Of a stretch of DNA of 64,000 bases, positions 27,873 to 35,259 are shown one piece after another. Position numbers and translations under genes: made by a program. Below the pieces are notes generated by a model. The model was given only the letters and a program-made list of their open reading frames with translations. It made no database searches and had not been told where the DNA came from. This stretch comes from Clostridia bacterium (GTDB taxonomy: Bacteria; Bacillota; Clostridia; Christensenellales; CAG-917): assembly GCA_900763875.1 (NCBI GenBank), contig CAAFLX010000030.1:1-64000 (forward strand), given 5' to 3'. Position 1 is the stretch's first letter, and each line of letters opens with the position of its first letter.

Positions 27873-29953
27873 TTTTTTCTCCTTCCTGCGTTTTTCGCAG
27901 ATTTATTTTTAGTTTTGTTGGATATTGATCGCCGTTTCGGTTTCGGCGGAGATTGCGCACGTTTGATTGCAAAATACGACGCAAGTTTAACAAACAATGA
28001 GATTATCATCACAAGCAGAATGACGCATACAATCACGATCGCAGCGATGATCAATGATTGTTTGTTGTTTCTAAACCAGTCTTTTATACGATTCCATACA
28101 TCTTTATAAAACTGAGAATTGTCATAAGGCTTGTTGGGTTCGATGTCGGCAACGGCGTTTATCGGATTCGATGCGACTGCAAATGTGTGATATTCGTCAT
28201 TTTTGCGGCATGTTATCGATGCAAGATTCATGTTGAGATAAACGTTTTTTTCCGCAACGTATGCGTATTCTTGTCCCAAACTCATTGCACCTTCGGTTAG
28301 CACTCCTTTTGCCGTATATTGAGATTGTGCAAAACGGAACATATAAACGGTATGACCGGTTTTTATGCCGTCACGGACACGAGCGATGACGTCGTCGTAA
28401 TCAACAGCATCGAAATAATACTTTTTGCAAAAATCATCTTTCGGCAAATCAACATCACGCACATCGATAGGCTCGATTGCTTGCACGTCAAAACGGTTGT
28501 AGTCGTAAACGCCCTTGTATAATTTGAACCAGTCGAACGCCGTTGGTTTGCGCTTATAGCTTTCAATCGTGTAATTCTCGTCTGCGGTTATCTCGATCGG
28601 CACATAGAGCATTTGTCCGGATTCAACGACTTCAACGTGTTCATCAAACCACTGTGTAGTATCTCCGGTTGGCATATAACCTTGAAAAAGGTCCATTGAG
28701 AGTTGCTCACCCTTGTCGTTTACAAGTTCAGACTTGCCAAAGCGGTAGCTCTTTTTGTAATTGTAAATATAATCAAGCAAACGCTCGCCCGAAAGAGTGA
28801 AGTCTTTTGCATAAGGTGTACTGTTATCGGATGTTTCGTAACCTGTATAAAAAAGGTAGTAAACTATTTGTTCATCTATCGACACCGGGTTGACTTTTGC
28901 ATTGTGATTCCAGTCCAAACGGCAATTAACCGGACGCAACGGCGCAAGACGATCATCGCTGTATGTGGAATCGTAAAGGACGAACGGAATGTCGTTGTTT
29001 AATTTTTCGTTTTTACCTTTGTTATCGTTGTTTTTTGTAAGTTTTTGCCCGACGTACTTAATGACGGTATCATACACTTCGCGTGTTGATGTAACCAAAA
29101 TCGGAGATGTCATAGCAGAATAATACGACGCCTCTATTTTCCAAATTCCGCCGTAAGAGTTGATGAGTTCGTTAGGAAACGAAAAATATACGCTGTCGAG
29201 CTGATCCTTGACGGTATAGTCACTTTGTGCGCTCGAATTGCCGTCCGGGCGGAAGAACGTGTGCTTAAGCTCGATGTCGAGGACATCGAGGCTGTATGCC
29301 TTCACGCTGTGCGTATTGCTGTCTTTGTCTGCACCAAAGCCTTTCATATACCCGGCACATTCATATGACTTGCCGATTGTTGACGTTGTTGCCGTCTTGT
29401 CGCCGTATGCAAACAGCTCGACTGTTGCGACGTCGTATCTGCGCGCGCCACCGTGCGTGATTGCATATTTTTCTGCAAGTTCGAGGAGTTTTCCGTCACT
29501 GTCATCGATACGGAATTTGTAAAAGAGCTTATCAGACGTGGCGGAACAGAAAATCAAGCCTACGCGTTGGTACGACGTCGCATTGCCTTTTGAGTCAAAC
29601 GCCATAGCAACGTTTGCTTTGTTGCTCGCGCTTGAGCGTGAGAAGTTCTTTTGCTTGGGATTGTATATGTATAGATAAAGCCCGAATTTTGAATTGTCCG
29701 TGCCGTCATAGCCATATTCGAGGAACGTATAAATCTGCGCATCCTTCGATGTGTCCGCCGGGTAGTTTGCAAAATCGAAATCGTCCGCGCCCTCGAGGTC
29801 TTTTGTGACGTCGGTTGCGTCGTACACATAATTTGGAGCGACGTTGCCGTCGGCAGCAAAAACTACCGCCGACGGAATCGCCACGGAAAAGAGGAGGATG
29901 AGGATGAGCGTAAGCCCGAGATAAAGTGATGTTGCGAGGAGCTGCTTTTTCAT
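27869..29953 (-). CDS. Large secreted protein with C-terminal anchor, candidate adsorption protein (pIII-like role)
   Basis: 694 residues. A signal peptide (about 1-34) precedes a long extracellular part and one C-terminal membrane helix (about 630-660, SLIIAAIVIVCVILLVMIIS) with a very basic tail. This topology is that of filamentous phage pIII: signal, receptor-binding region, C-terminal anchor. I know no named domain, though proteins of this shape with a conserved 'QLDSVYFSFP' type motif occur beside Zot genes in Clostridia (from memory, not checked). The ribosome binding site GGAGGTGATTTTCTA is strong. It overlaps genes on both sides by 1 and 4 bases. It is the largest gene of the element. 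Confidence 0.75.
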   Translation of the reverse strand: MKKQLLATSLYLGLTLILILLFSVAIPSAVVFAADGNVAPNYVYDATDVTKDLEGADDFDFANYPADTSKDAQIYTFLEYGYDGTDNSKFGLYLYIYNPKQKNFSRSSASNKANVAMAFDSKGNATSYQRVGLIFCSATSDKLFYKFRIDDSDGKLLELAEKYAITHGGARRYDVATVELFAYGDKTATTSTIGKSYECAGYMKGFGADKDSNTHSVKAYSLDVLDIELKHTFFRPDGNSSAQSDYTVKDQLDSVYFSFPNELINSYGGIWKIEASYYSAMTSPILVTSTREVYDTVIKYVGQKLTKNNDNKGKNEKLNNDIPFVLYDSTYSDDRLAPLRPVNCRLDWNHNAKVNPVSIDEQIVYYLFYTGYETSDNSTPYAKDFTLSGERLLDYIYNYKKSYRFGKSELVNDKGEQLSMDLFQGYMPTGDTTQWFDEHVEVVESGQMLYVPIEITADENYTIESYKRKPTAFDWFKLYKGVYDYNRFDVQAIEPIDVRDVDLPKDDFCKKYYFDAVDYDDVIARVRDGIKTGHTVYMFRFAQSQYTAKGVLTEGAMSLGQEYAYVAEKNVYLNMNLASITCRKNDEYHTFAVASNPINAVADIEPNKPYDNSQFYKDVWNRIKDWFRNNKQSLIIAAIVIVCVILLVMIISLFVKLASYFAIKRAQSPPKPKRRSISNKTKNKSAKNAGRRKK

Positions 29954-30567
29954 TAGAAAATCACCTCCGACGGAGAGATTGTGACAGTCAATGGCGTTGA
30001 ATAAATGCTGGTGACGTCAATTTTTTTGCTATCGCCTTTTTGAGACGTAACAACTATTTCAAAAAACGTGCCGACATAGTTGCAGTGCACGTCCGTGATA
30101 ACGTGTCCAAAATAGGCGTCGTTGAGCGCATTGACGATGTTTTTCGGCACATTGACAGTAAAATAACCGTCCTCGATCTTCAAATCGAAAGCACGGTTAT
30201 AGTCGCCGTCCGCTTGAGCGAACGCGTGGAGAGATCCGTCGAGCATAAAATCAAAATCTGCGCTTGCTTTTGGGCGCACAACAACGGAAAAGTTACCGCC
30301 GTTGACAACGTCGATTTGCACTACGTCGTTGCTTGCGCCGATACTCGCGACAGACTCACCGTCTTTTTGCACGTCAAAATCGGCAATCGGCGGTTGATAG
30401 TTTGGGAGAAAATCCCAGTTTTTGAATCCGTCAGACTTTATGCCAAGCACAACCGCACCAACAATCACGCCGAGCAAAAGCACGATTAGCATCACAAGTG
30501 CGAACACTCGGATGCTGCTGTTGCCTTTTCTTGACGTATTCGATTTGTAAGTTTTGCGTTTTGCCAT
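29953..30567 (-). CDS. N-terminally anchored element protein (204 aa)
   Basis: 204 residues. A very basic N-terminus (MAKRKTYKSNTSRKGNSSIR) precedes one membrane helix (about 20-43); the rest is β-rich and extracytoplasmic, without a known domain. The start was chosen at the ATG after GAGGTGTGCT. Its stop overlaps the next gene by one base. Probably a minor coat or assembly protein of the phage by position; unproven. Confidence 0.7.
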   Translation of the reverse strand: MAKRKTYKSNTSRKGNSSIRVFALVMLIVLLLGVIVGAVVLGIKSDGFKNWDFLPNYQPPIADFDVQKDGESVASIGASNDVVQIDVVNGGNFSVVVRPKASADFDFMLDGSLHAFAQADGDYNRAFDLKIEDGYFTVNVPKNIVNALNDAYFGHVITDVHCNYVGTFFEIVVTSQKGDSKKIDVTSIYSTPLTVTISPSEVIF

Positions 30568-30575
30568 AGCACACC

Positions 30576-30752
30576 TCACTTCGATGCGACGAGATTCTTG
30601 AAAAAGTCAAAGGCTTGATTCATAACAACGACGTAATCTTGTTTTGTAATTAGCGCAATAACGCCAATCGCGATGAAAAAGAGAATCGCAAGCGAGATAA
30701 CCGCGCTTACAATGCCTGCCAAGACTTTTGAAAAAATTGTGCTTAGTTTCAT
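30576..30752 (-). CDS. 58-aa membrane peptide, candidate coat protein
   Basis: 58 residues: a short amphipathic start, a long hydrophobic helix (about 10-34, GIVSAVISLAILFFIAIGVI) and an amphipathic C-terminal helix ending FDFFKNLVASK. The start is the ATG after GAGGTATAGAT; the longer frame upstream has no ribosome binding site. Small single-helix proteins are typical of filamentous phage coat and minor coat proteins, and this is the first gene after a structured leader. In Ff pVIII the order is acidic helix, hydrophobic helix, basic tail, so the match is only general. Confidence 0.6.
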   Translation of the reverse strand: MKLSTIFSKVLAGIVSAVISLAILFFIAIGVIALITKQDYVVVMNQAFDFFKNLVASK

Positions 30753-30775
30753 ATCTATACCTCGTGGGGGACAAC

Positions 30776-30920
30776 CGCCGGGAGCGTTCCGTCCCAAAGT
30801 GTTATTGAATCGTTCCCGGCAGAGCCACTCCTTGGAGTGGTTTATTTATGCCGGCACCGTCGTAGTCTTTTGTTTGCATCCTAAAAAACCATAAAGGAGT
30901 CAGACGGTGCCGACTGACAA
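30776..30920 (-). promoter_or_regulatory. Structured leader upstream of the structural genes
   Basis: Three nested or adjacent stems: GCCGGGAACG with CGCTCCCGGC; the perfect hairpin CCACTCC-TT-GGAGTGG at 30825-30840; and a long-range GGCACCGTC/GACGGTGCC pair (about 30855 and 30912) that reaches the 3' end of the upstream gene. Together they fill the gap before the 58-aa membrane gene, and could act as a processing site, attenuator or mRNA stabiliser for high coat expression. Confidence 0.45.
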
Positions 30921-31199
30921 ACCGGCAATGCCGGGCTGTACCAAAATGATGCGACGTTCTTCAACGGCAGAGTTGAAACTCTCGACGTTGAGAATCATCT
31001 GACGTGTTACTTCGCCCACTTTCTCGTTTCGAGTCCCGGTAAACCGCACGAGCTTGCGCGTGACGTCATCTACGGTGCAGGCGTAACCTTTGTATCTGAA
31101 CTTGTTGCCAACCTCGAGTGTTGACGTGACGTCGAGGCAAATCGAATGCTCCGAACGCTTTGCGGTTATGTTGCGATGAATGTGTTTGCCTTTTTTCAT
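30900..31199 (-). CDS. Small basic protein, candidate ssDNA-binding protein
   Basis: 99 residues, basic, predicted strand-rich (ICLDVTSTLEVGNKFRYKGY, then a KLVRFTGTRNEKVG hairpin-like segment). Good ribosome binding site GAGGTGAACA, three bases after the upstream stop. Filamentous phages encode a roughly 80-110-residue ssDNA-binding protein just upstream of the coat genes; this gene has the right size, charge and place. I see no diagnostic motif, so the assignment is inference only. Confidence 0.5.
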   Translation of the reverse strand: MKKGKHIHRNITAKRSEHSICLDVTSTLEVGNKFRYKGYACTVDDVTRKLVRFTGTRNEKVGEVTRQMILNVESFNSAVEERRIILVQPGIAGLSVGTV

Positions 31200-31202
31200 T
31201 GT

Positions 31203-31400
31203 TCACCTCACGCAGATACGGTACTCGAGATCTTCCATGGCGATATCGAGTGCGCGGTCAACGACATCGAGCTTTGCCTCGATGTTCTTTTGTGCGTCAA
31301 CGTCGCCGTCAAGTTCAACGGCGTCAGTCAGAGCGTGAGTGAGTTCTTTGTGATAGTTCTTGAGCAGTGCCACCAGTGTTGCGAGATTGATTAAATCCAT
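31203..31400 (-). CDS. Small acidic helical protein (65 aa)
   Basis: 65 residues, acidic and entirely helical in pattern (MDLINLATLVALLKNYHKEL, later heptad-like IEAKLDVVDRALDIAMEDLE). Strong ribosome binding site AAAGGGGACAACAA. It lies directly upstream of the basic 99-aa gene and is probably the first gene of the main structural transcript, because a 176-base noncoding gap containing the hairpin CAATTTG-GCAA-CAAATTG (31504-31521) precedes it. Function unknown. Confidence 0.6.
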   Translation of the reverse strand: MDLINLATLVALLKNYHKELTHALTDAVELDGDVDAQKNIEAKLDVVDRALDIAMEDLEYRICVR

Positions 31401-31576
31401 TTGTTGTCCCCTTTGTGCGAGTTAGAGCCGCACATGTGTATTTTTTTGTTGACTTCGTAAAGAAATCGTGATATTTTAATTTGCGAAGAGAGTTTGCGGA
31501 AAACAATTTGGCAACAAATTGCACGCTGTAATAACTGGACGTTTCACTCGAAACAATAAGTCGTTCCTCTCTTTTT

Positions 31577-31891
31577 TTATTTGCCGGTTTTCTTAATCGG
31601 CTTTTTTTGTACCTTCTTGACCTTTGGCTTATCTTCGTCGCTGAATTTCCATCCGGAATAAGTTTCCTTAAAGTTTTCTTTTCGACTTGCCTCAGGATAA
31701 GGCTTTATATACGCTTGCGAATCGTTGTCAGGCTCGGGATTCTTATTCAACGGAATATTCTTGCCGTTGTCGGCGTCGTGCGTGATTCCGATATGCACAT
31801 AAGTATTTCCGCGCTTTTCATAAATCCAGTTTGGATGACCGCTTTTCTTGTTCTTTGCGAACATATCCATCGGATGATCGTCTTTGCTCAT
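31577..31891 (-). CDS. Hypothetical protein, paralogue of the gene at 24211
   Basis: 104 residues with a Lys-rich C-terminal tail. The middle part (GNTYVHIGITHDADNGKNIP, then AYIKPYPEASRKENF and a WKFS…D segment) is of a type I have seen in small proteins of gut Firmicute mobile elements, and it resembles the protein at 24211-24657. The ATG follows the upstream stop (TAAATG) with only a distant AGG, so coupling is likely. No function can be assigned. Confidence 0.62.
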   Translation of the reverse strand: MSKDDHPMDMFAKNKKSGHPNWIYEKRGNTYVHIGITHDADNGKNIPLNKNPEPDNDSQAYIKPYPEASRKENFKETYSGWKFSDEDKPKVKKVQKKPIKKTGK

Positions 31892-32134
31892 TTACTTATC
31901 GAACCTATAACTGCCTACAAAAGGCTTTGCTTTCTTACTGTCGGGGAAGCAGGCTGCAATTTCTTCGGCGTGTTTCATAGCCGCTTTCTTGCTCGAATAG
32001 AAACGAGTATTGCTCATTCGGTAGGTTGCAGTTCCTGACAAATTGCCGTCTTTGTTTTCAATCCACGATTGTCCGTCAATAATGACACCGGTTGAATACC
32101 CGTATTTAGGGCGTTTCTTTTTTATAAGTCCCAT
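31892..32134 (-). CDS. Hypothetical basic protein (80 aa)
   Basis: 80 residues, basic, with two short strand pairs and a helix (RFYSSKKAAMKHAEEIAACF). Ribosome binding site AAGGAGTAAACT. Directly followed by the gene at 31577, with which it seems paired. No recognised family. Confidence 0.55.
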   Translation of the reverse strand: MGLIKKKRPKYGYSTGVIIDGQSWIENKDGNLSGTATYRMSNTRFYSSKKAAMKHAEEIAACFPDSKKAKPFVGSYRFDK

Positions 32135-32144
32135 AGTTTACTCC

Positions 32145-32354
32145 TTATTTTTTAATTAAAATGTTTGATGTTTCTTCCGGGAGTGCAAGAATTACAATCG
32201 CATATATACTTGCGGCTACTACGATTGCACCCCAGCAAAGAAGCACACAACCTAAAAGAACATCTCTATTGCGGAAAGAATCAACAGCGAATAGGAGCAG
32301 TACAGTACCGCCAACTATCAAGATTGCAAATATCACATAGAGAAAAATGCTCAT
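32145..32354 (-). CDS. Small two-helix membrane protein (69 aa)
   Basis: 69 residues with two hydrophobic helices (about 3-23 and 32-57) joined by a short charged turn (SFRNRDVL). A ribosome-binding-like AAAGGATG lies 12 bases before the ATG. Among early genes of the minus-strand operon; it could be a minor coat or membrane protein of the phage or an immunity-type protein. Confidence 0.5.
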   Translation of the reverse strand: MSIFLYVIFAILIVGGTVLLLFAVDSFRNRDVLLGCVLLCWGAIVVAASIYAIVILALPEETSNILIKK

Positions 32355-32360
32355 CGCAAG

Positions 32361-32546
32361 TTACATCCTTTCCGTTTTCAAAATTTTGACGTCGTTAATG
32401 TCATTTGAATTAAACTCGTTCATATAACTGCATCTTCCAACACCTTGTGGACCGACGATAATATGCTCATTCGGCACGATAGTTTGTTCAAAAACTACAT
32501 CTCTATTGGCAATTGCATTTGTGTGTTTTTCATTTTGCAAACACAT
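32361..32546 (-). pseudogene. Truncated Zot N-terminal fragment with altered P-loop
   Basis: 61 residues. VPNEHIIVGPQGVGRCSYMN aligns with PPGVYIIVGPQGVGKTSFMN of the full Zot at 25279, but the essential P-loop Lys-Thr is Arg-Cys and the protein ends about 20 residues later. The N-terminal membrane helix is also missing. A ribosome-binding-like AAAGGAACTC is present, so a peptide may still be made. It looks like debris of a second, related Zot gene left by recombination between elements. Confidence 0.75.
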
Positions 32547-32687
32547 TTAGTAGAGTTCCTTTTACTTTGGTGTCGAAATTTCGGGTTTCCCGAATTTCAA
32601 ATATAAAATAATACGAGTTACCCGTATTTGTCAATAACAAATTTCAAGTTTGTTGAATTTTTTACTTGAATTGGCAAAAATAAAGTT
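32547..32687. promoter_or_regulatory. Divergent control region with two operator-like palindromes
   Basis: TTCGGG-TTT-CCCGAA (32580-32594) and AATACG-AGTTACC-CGTATT (32610-32628) lie between the minus-strand operon and the plus-strand repressor gene. These are the natural binding sites for the XRE repressor encoded next to them, which would give a lysogeny switch. Confidence 0.6.
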
Positions 32688-33059
32688 ATGAAAAACTTAC
32701 GCGAATATAGAAAAAAAAATGGAATTATGCAAAAAGACCTTGCATCACAACTCGGCGTTGCAGTTAGCACTTTTTCGGGTTGGGAAAGTGGTACATATGA
32801 AATTGATAACAAGAATTTGATTAAACTTGCAGAAATTCTCAATGTATCGGTTGGCTTTTTGCTTGATGTTGAAAGCGGGCGTGAACTGTTCGATGATGCA
32901 CGCATTCCAAAAACTGAAATACAAGAACTATTCGATACTCTTTCACCTGCGCAGCAACAGAATTTGTTAAATTATGCGCGAGGAATGGCAGTATCGAACA
33001 CACTTGACAACTCATACACATCATTAGATTTCAAAAAGAAAGGCTTTTATGGGAATTAA
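32688..33059 (+). CDS. XRE-family repressor of the element
   Basis: 123 residues. A Cro/CI-type helix-turn-helix fills about residues 1-60 (LREYRKKNGIMQKDLASQLG, then STFSGWESG), with a small C-terminal dimerisation region. It is transcribed away from the structural operon and across the operator-like palindromes, the usual position of a prophage repressor. The next gene overlaps its end by 11 bases. There is no peptidase domain, so SOS-type self-cleavage is not expected. Confidence 0.85.
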   Translation: MKNLREYRKKNGIMQKDLASQLGVAVSTFSGWESGTYEIDNKNLIKLAEILNVSVGFLLDVESGRELFDDARIPKTEIQELFDTLSPAQQQNLLNYARGMAVSNTLDNSYTSLDFKKKGFYGN

Positions 33060-33738
33060 CTGGAGATACAAAGTAGAAAATCTTGATGCTCTTTTTTCGT
33101 TTATTGATGATGTCGAAAAAAATGCACCGCAGTTGCAAAACGAATTGACATATTACAAAGAATTGTTAAGGTCGAAAGATTTTAATCAAACTTATAGTGG
33201 GAATAGCAATAAGACCGATGCCCAAATATTCCACAAAACAATTCTAGAACGCAACTTTTGCTATGAAATTGCATTTAACATAGAAAAAGCGATGCATCTT
33301 ATAAAAGTAAAAAAGTATAAACCGGTTTTGGCTGATGTTAGTAATGCCGATACATCCGGCTTGTATATCAATCCCCTAAAATTGCTAAACGTTGATTTGC
33401 ATCAACCACTTATTTTTATTAATTTTGTTCCACAAAATGCTTTTTATGTTATAGATGGCGTTCACCGACTTTATGCAGCACGAAATAAAGGCATTCGGGT
33501 ATTGTCAATATATCTGCTATCGCCAAAAGATTTTTTAAGTTGCGTTGAAAACAAAGAAATCATTGACGTATATAAGATTCACAGTAACTTATCTGCAATC
33601 GTTCGTGCGATTGAATATAAAAAGCCTCTTTCGCTTAGCGAAAATGGTGGCTTCTTTGATTTTTACCGAATTAATACTACCAAAAAAGAGGTAAAGTTAC
33701 AAATAAACAATTTTAATTCTCACAATCTAAAACGATGA
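33049..33738 (+). CDS. ParB/sulfiredoxin-fold-like protein
   Basis: 229 residues, AT-rich. The segment FYVIDGVHRLYAARNKGIRV (about 145-164) is like the 'x-x-D-G-x-H-R-x-x-A' core of ParB/Srx-fold proteins, preceded by strands (LIFINFVPQN). The rest is helical and unrecognised. It overlaps the repressor gene and so shares its transcript. It may be a regulator, a partition-like protein, or an accessory (defence or superinfection) gene; the motif supports only the fold. Confidence 0.6.
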   Translation: MGINWRYKVENLDALFSFIDDVEKNAPQLQNELTYYKELLRSKDFNQTYSGNSNKTDAQIFHKTILERNFCYEIAFNIEKAMHLIKVKKYKPVLADVSNADTSGLYINPLKLLNVDLHQPLIFINFVPQNAFYVIDGVHRLYAARNKGIRVLSIYLLSPKDFLSCVENKEIIDVYKIHSNLSAIVRAIEYKKPLSLSENGGFFDFYRINTTKKEVKLQINNFNSHNLKR

Positions 33739-33823
33739 AATTTAGCACATAAATTTCATCGGTTATAGACTAAAAACTTGATATAAAATGTCACTTGCTA
33801 TTTTTTTCAAGGGGGGCAGTTTT

Positions 33824-35089
33824 ATGCGAGATATTTTAATCGAGTTTTTAAGAATGCAGTTACGACAACAAATTCAACTTTCGGAAAATCTATCGAAGTT
33901 TATTCAAGGATTATCGGGAGAAATTCCAACAGAATCAATCAATGTGCCGGCTATATCGCCGACACAACAAACAGAACAACGTTCTCGCAAAGGCAACGTC
34001 ATTCAATTTATACCGCGCAACCGTGCGGAACAACGGCAGGAGGTATTGCAACAACAAAAAAAATCAGAGAGCGAATGCGTGTCGGATAAAGGAGCCGATA
34101 TGCAAAAAGTAAAACCCGTCTTGCGAAAAGACGGTCGGTATCAATTATATGTTAGCTATGGTGGAAAGAGGCATTATGTCTATGCCAACACGGAACGTGA
34201 GTGTCGACACAAGCGCGCCGAATTGGAGAAAGAACTAAAGAAAAATCCTCAACGTTACTTCGCATCGGGCGTTCATGAATGTATGACGTTGTACGAGTTC
34301 GGAATATTTTACGTTGAGAACTTCAAAAAGCAATACGTTGTCGAAAGCACGTACAAGCAGTATCTTTCGACGGTGAAAAAGTATCTGAACAGCAACACGC
34401 TGCTATGCAAATTGCGTATCGAGGAAGTGCAAGGACTCATCAACGTGCTTCCGATGACGTCGCTTCGGGGCAAGGTGTTTTCGCTGCTCGTGCAAATTCT
34501 CAAAAAGGCGTATGCGTTGGATTTTATCAAAAAACATCTCGGCGACTTAATCGAGAAAGGTAAAACGCAAGACGAACGGCTTGACGCATTGAACATCGAT
34601 GATCAACGTCGGCTCGTTCAGAATCTCGACCTCGATACAAACTTCGGGAAACGCGTGATGTTTTATTTGCTCACCGGCGCACGCCCGGCTGAAATGAAAA
34701 CCGTCACGGAAATCAAAAAAGGATTCGTTCATCTTTGCGGCACGAAAACAAAGCACGCAGACCGTTGGATTAAGTTATCCGAAAGCGCGATGACGTTGTT
34801 TGAAAATGCGCCTGTCGAGTTCTATCGATTCGACCTCAAACGATTCAGACAGCGGCTGCAAAAATTCGTAGAGCAGTATTGTGGGATTAAGTCATACGTC
34901 ACGGTTTACACGCTACGTCACACGTTTGCGACAAATCTATACTATTTGGGATGCCCGGACAAAGAGCGCGCGGCATATATGGGGCATACGACAACAAAAA
35001 CTACCAACGACTTTTACACGAGTTTAGACCCTACGATTTCGGCGATAGATATTAAGAATATCTACGGTGATTTTTATCCCGAATTTTGA
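33824..35089 (+). CDS. int: Tyrosine recombinase (integrase)
   Basis: 421 residues. The start was placed at the ATG after GGGGGGCAGTTTT. A Gln-rich N-terminal stretch is followed by an arm-binding-type domain (about 90-140, KDGRYQLYVSYGGKRHYVYA), a SAM-like core-binding domain and the catalytic domain. Catalytic residues are visible: Arg in GARPAEMK, Arg365-His366 in TLRHTFAT (the first His of HxxR is Tyr here), His388 in MGHTTTKTT and nucleophile Tyr398 in DFYTSL. It lies 125 bp from the tRNA-Thr att site and points at it, the standard arrangement. It should catalyse integration and excision at the 47-bp att repeat. Confidence 0.93.
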   Translation: MRDILIEFLRMQLRQQIQLSENLSKFIQGLSGEIPTESINVPAISPTQQTEQRSRKGNVIQFIPRNRAEQRQEVLQQQKKSESECVSDKGADMQKVKPVLRKDGRYQLYVSYGGKRHYVYANTERECRHKRAELEKELKKNPQRYFASGVHECMTLYEFGIFYVENFKKQYVVESTYKQYLSTVKKYLNSNTLLCKLRIEEVQGLINVLPMTSLRGKVFSLLVQILKKAYALDFIKKHLGDLIEKGKTQDERLDALNIDDQRRLVQNLDLDTNFGKRVMFYLLTGARPAEMKTVTEIKKGFVHLCGTKTKHADRWIKLSESAMTLFENAPVEFYRFDLKRFRQRLQKFVEQYCGIKSYVTVYTLRHTFATNLYYLGCPDKERAAYMGHTTTKTTNDFYTSLDPTISAIDIKNIYGDFYPEF

Positions 35090-35169
35090 CACCCTTTTGA
35101 CATGCGATTCTGCAAAAAACATGCTAAAAGCGGTCATAGTGAGTGTCAATTTGGTTAAAAAAGGTAAAG

Positions 35170-35215
35170 AAAAACGCCATTTTCGGACTACCAAACCACG
35201 AAAAATGGCGTTTTT
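35170..35215. terminator. Bidirectional terminator supplied by the element
   Basis: AAAAACGCCATTTTCG pairs with CGAAAAATGGCGTTTTT around a 13-base loop. Read on plus it ends the integrase transcript; read on minus it ends the tRNA transcript, directly after the tRNA CCA. It replaces the tRNA's own terminator now at 22231-22267. Confidence 0.85.
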
Positions 35216-35259
35216 GGAGCTGATGACCAGACTTGAACTGGTGACCTCATCCTTACCAA
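35213..35259 (-). other. attR: 47-bp direct repeat inside tRNA-Thr
   Basis: Identical to 22265-22311. It covers the tRNA from the first base of the anticodon loop to the CCA and two bases beyond. Identity stops exactly at the anticodon stem/loop border, so strand exchange most likely takes place in the anticodon loop. Confidence 0.93.

Larger units (their letters stand above)
22265..35259. mobile_element. Inovirus-like prophage integrated in tRNA-Thr (12,948 bp)
   Basis: The element is bounded by perfect 47-bp direct repeats derived from tRNA-Thr, with a tyrosine integrase 125 bp from the intact tRNA. It has a divergent lysogeny-type module (XRE repressor, ParB-like protein, integrase on plus) and a long minus-strand operon. 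That operon ends in a Zot-like ATPase, the assembly protein that defines filamentous phages, and includes a 694-aa secreted protein anchored by a C-terminal helix, two N-terminally anchored proteins, a 58-aa membrane peptide and small soluble proteins. Size and gene order (small genes, membrane/adsorption proteins, Zot) fit inoviruses, whose known genomes are roughly 5-15 kb. Against full activity: no recognisable Rep, no certain major coat gene, and a broken second Zot copy. It may be active using an unfamiliar replication protein, or be defective. Confidence 0.82.
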
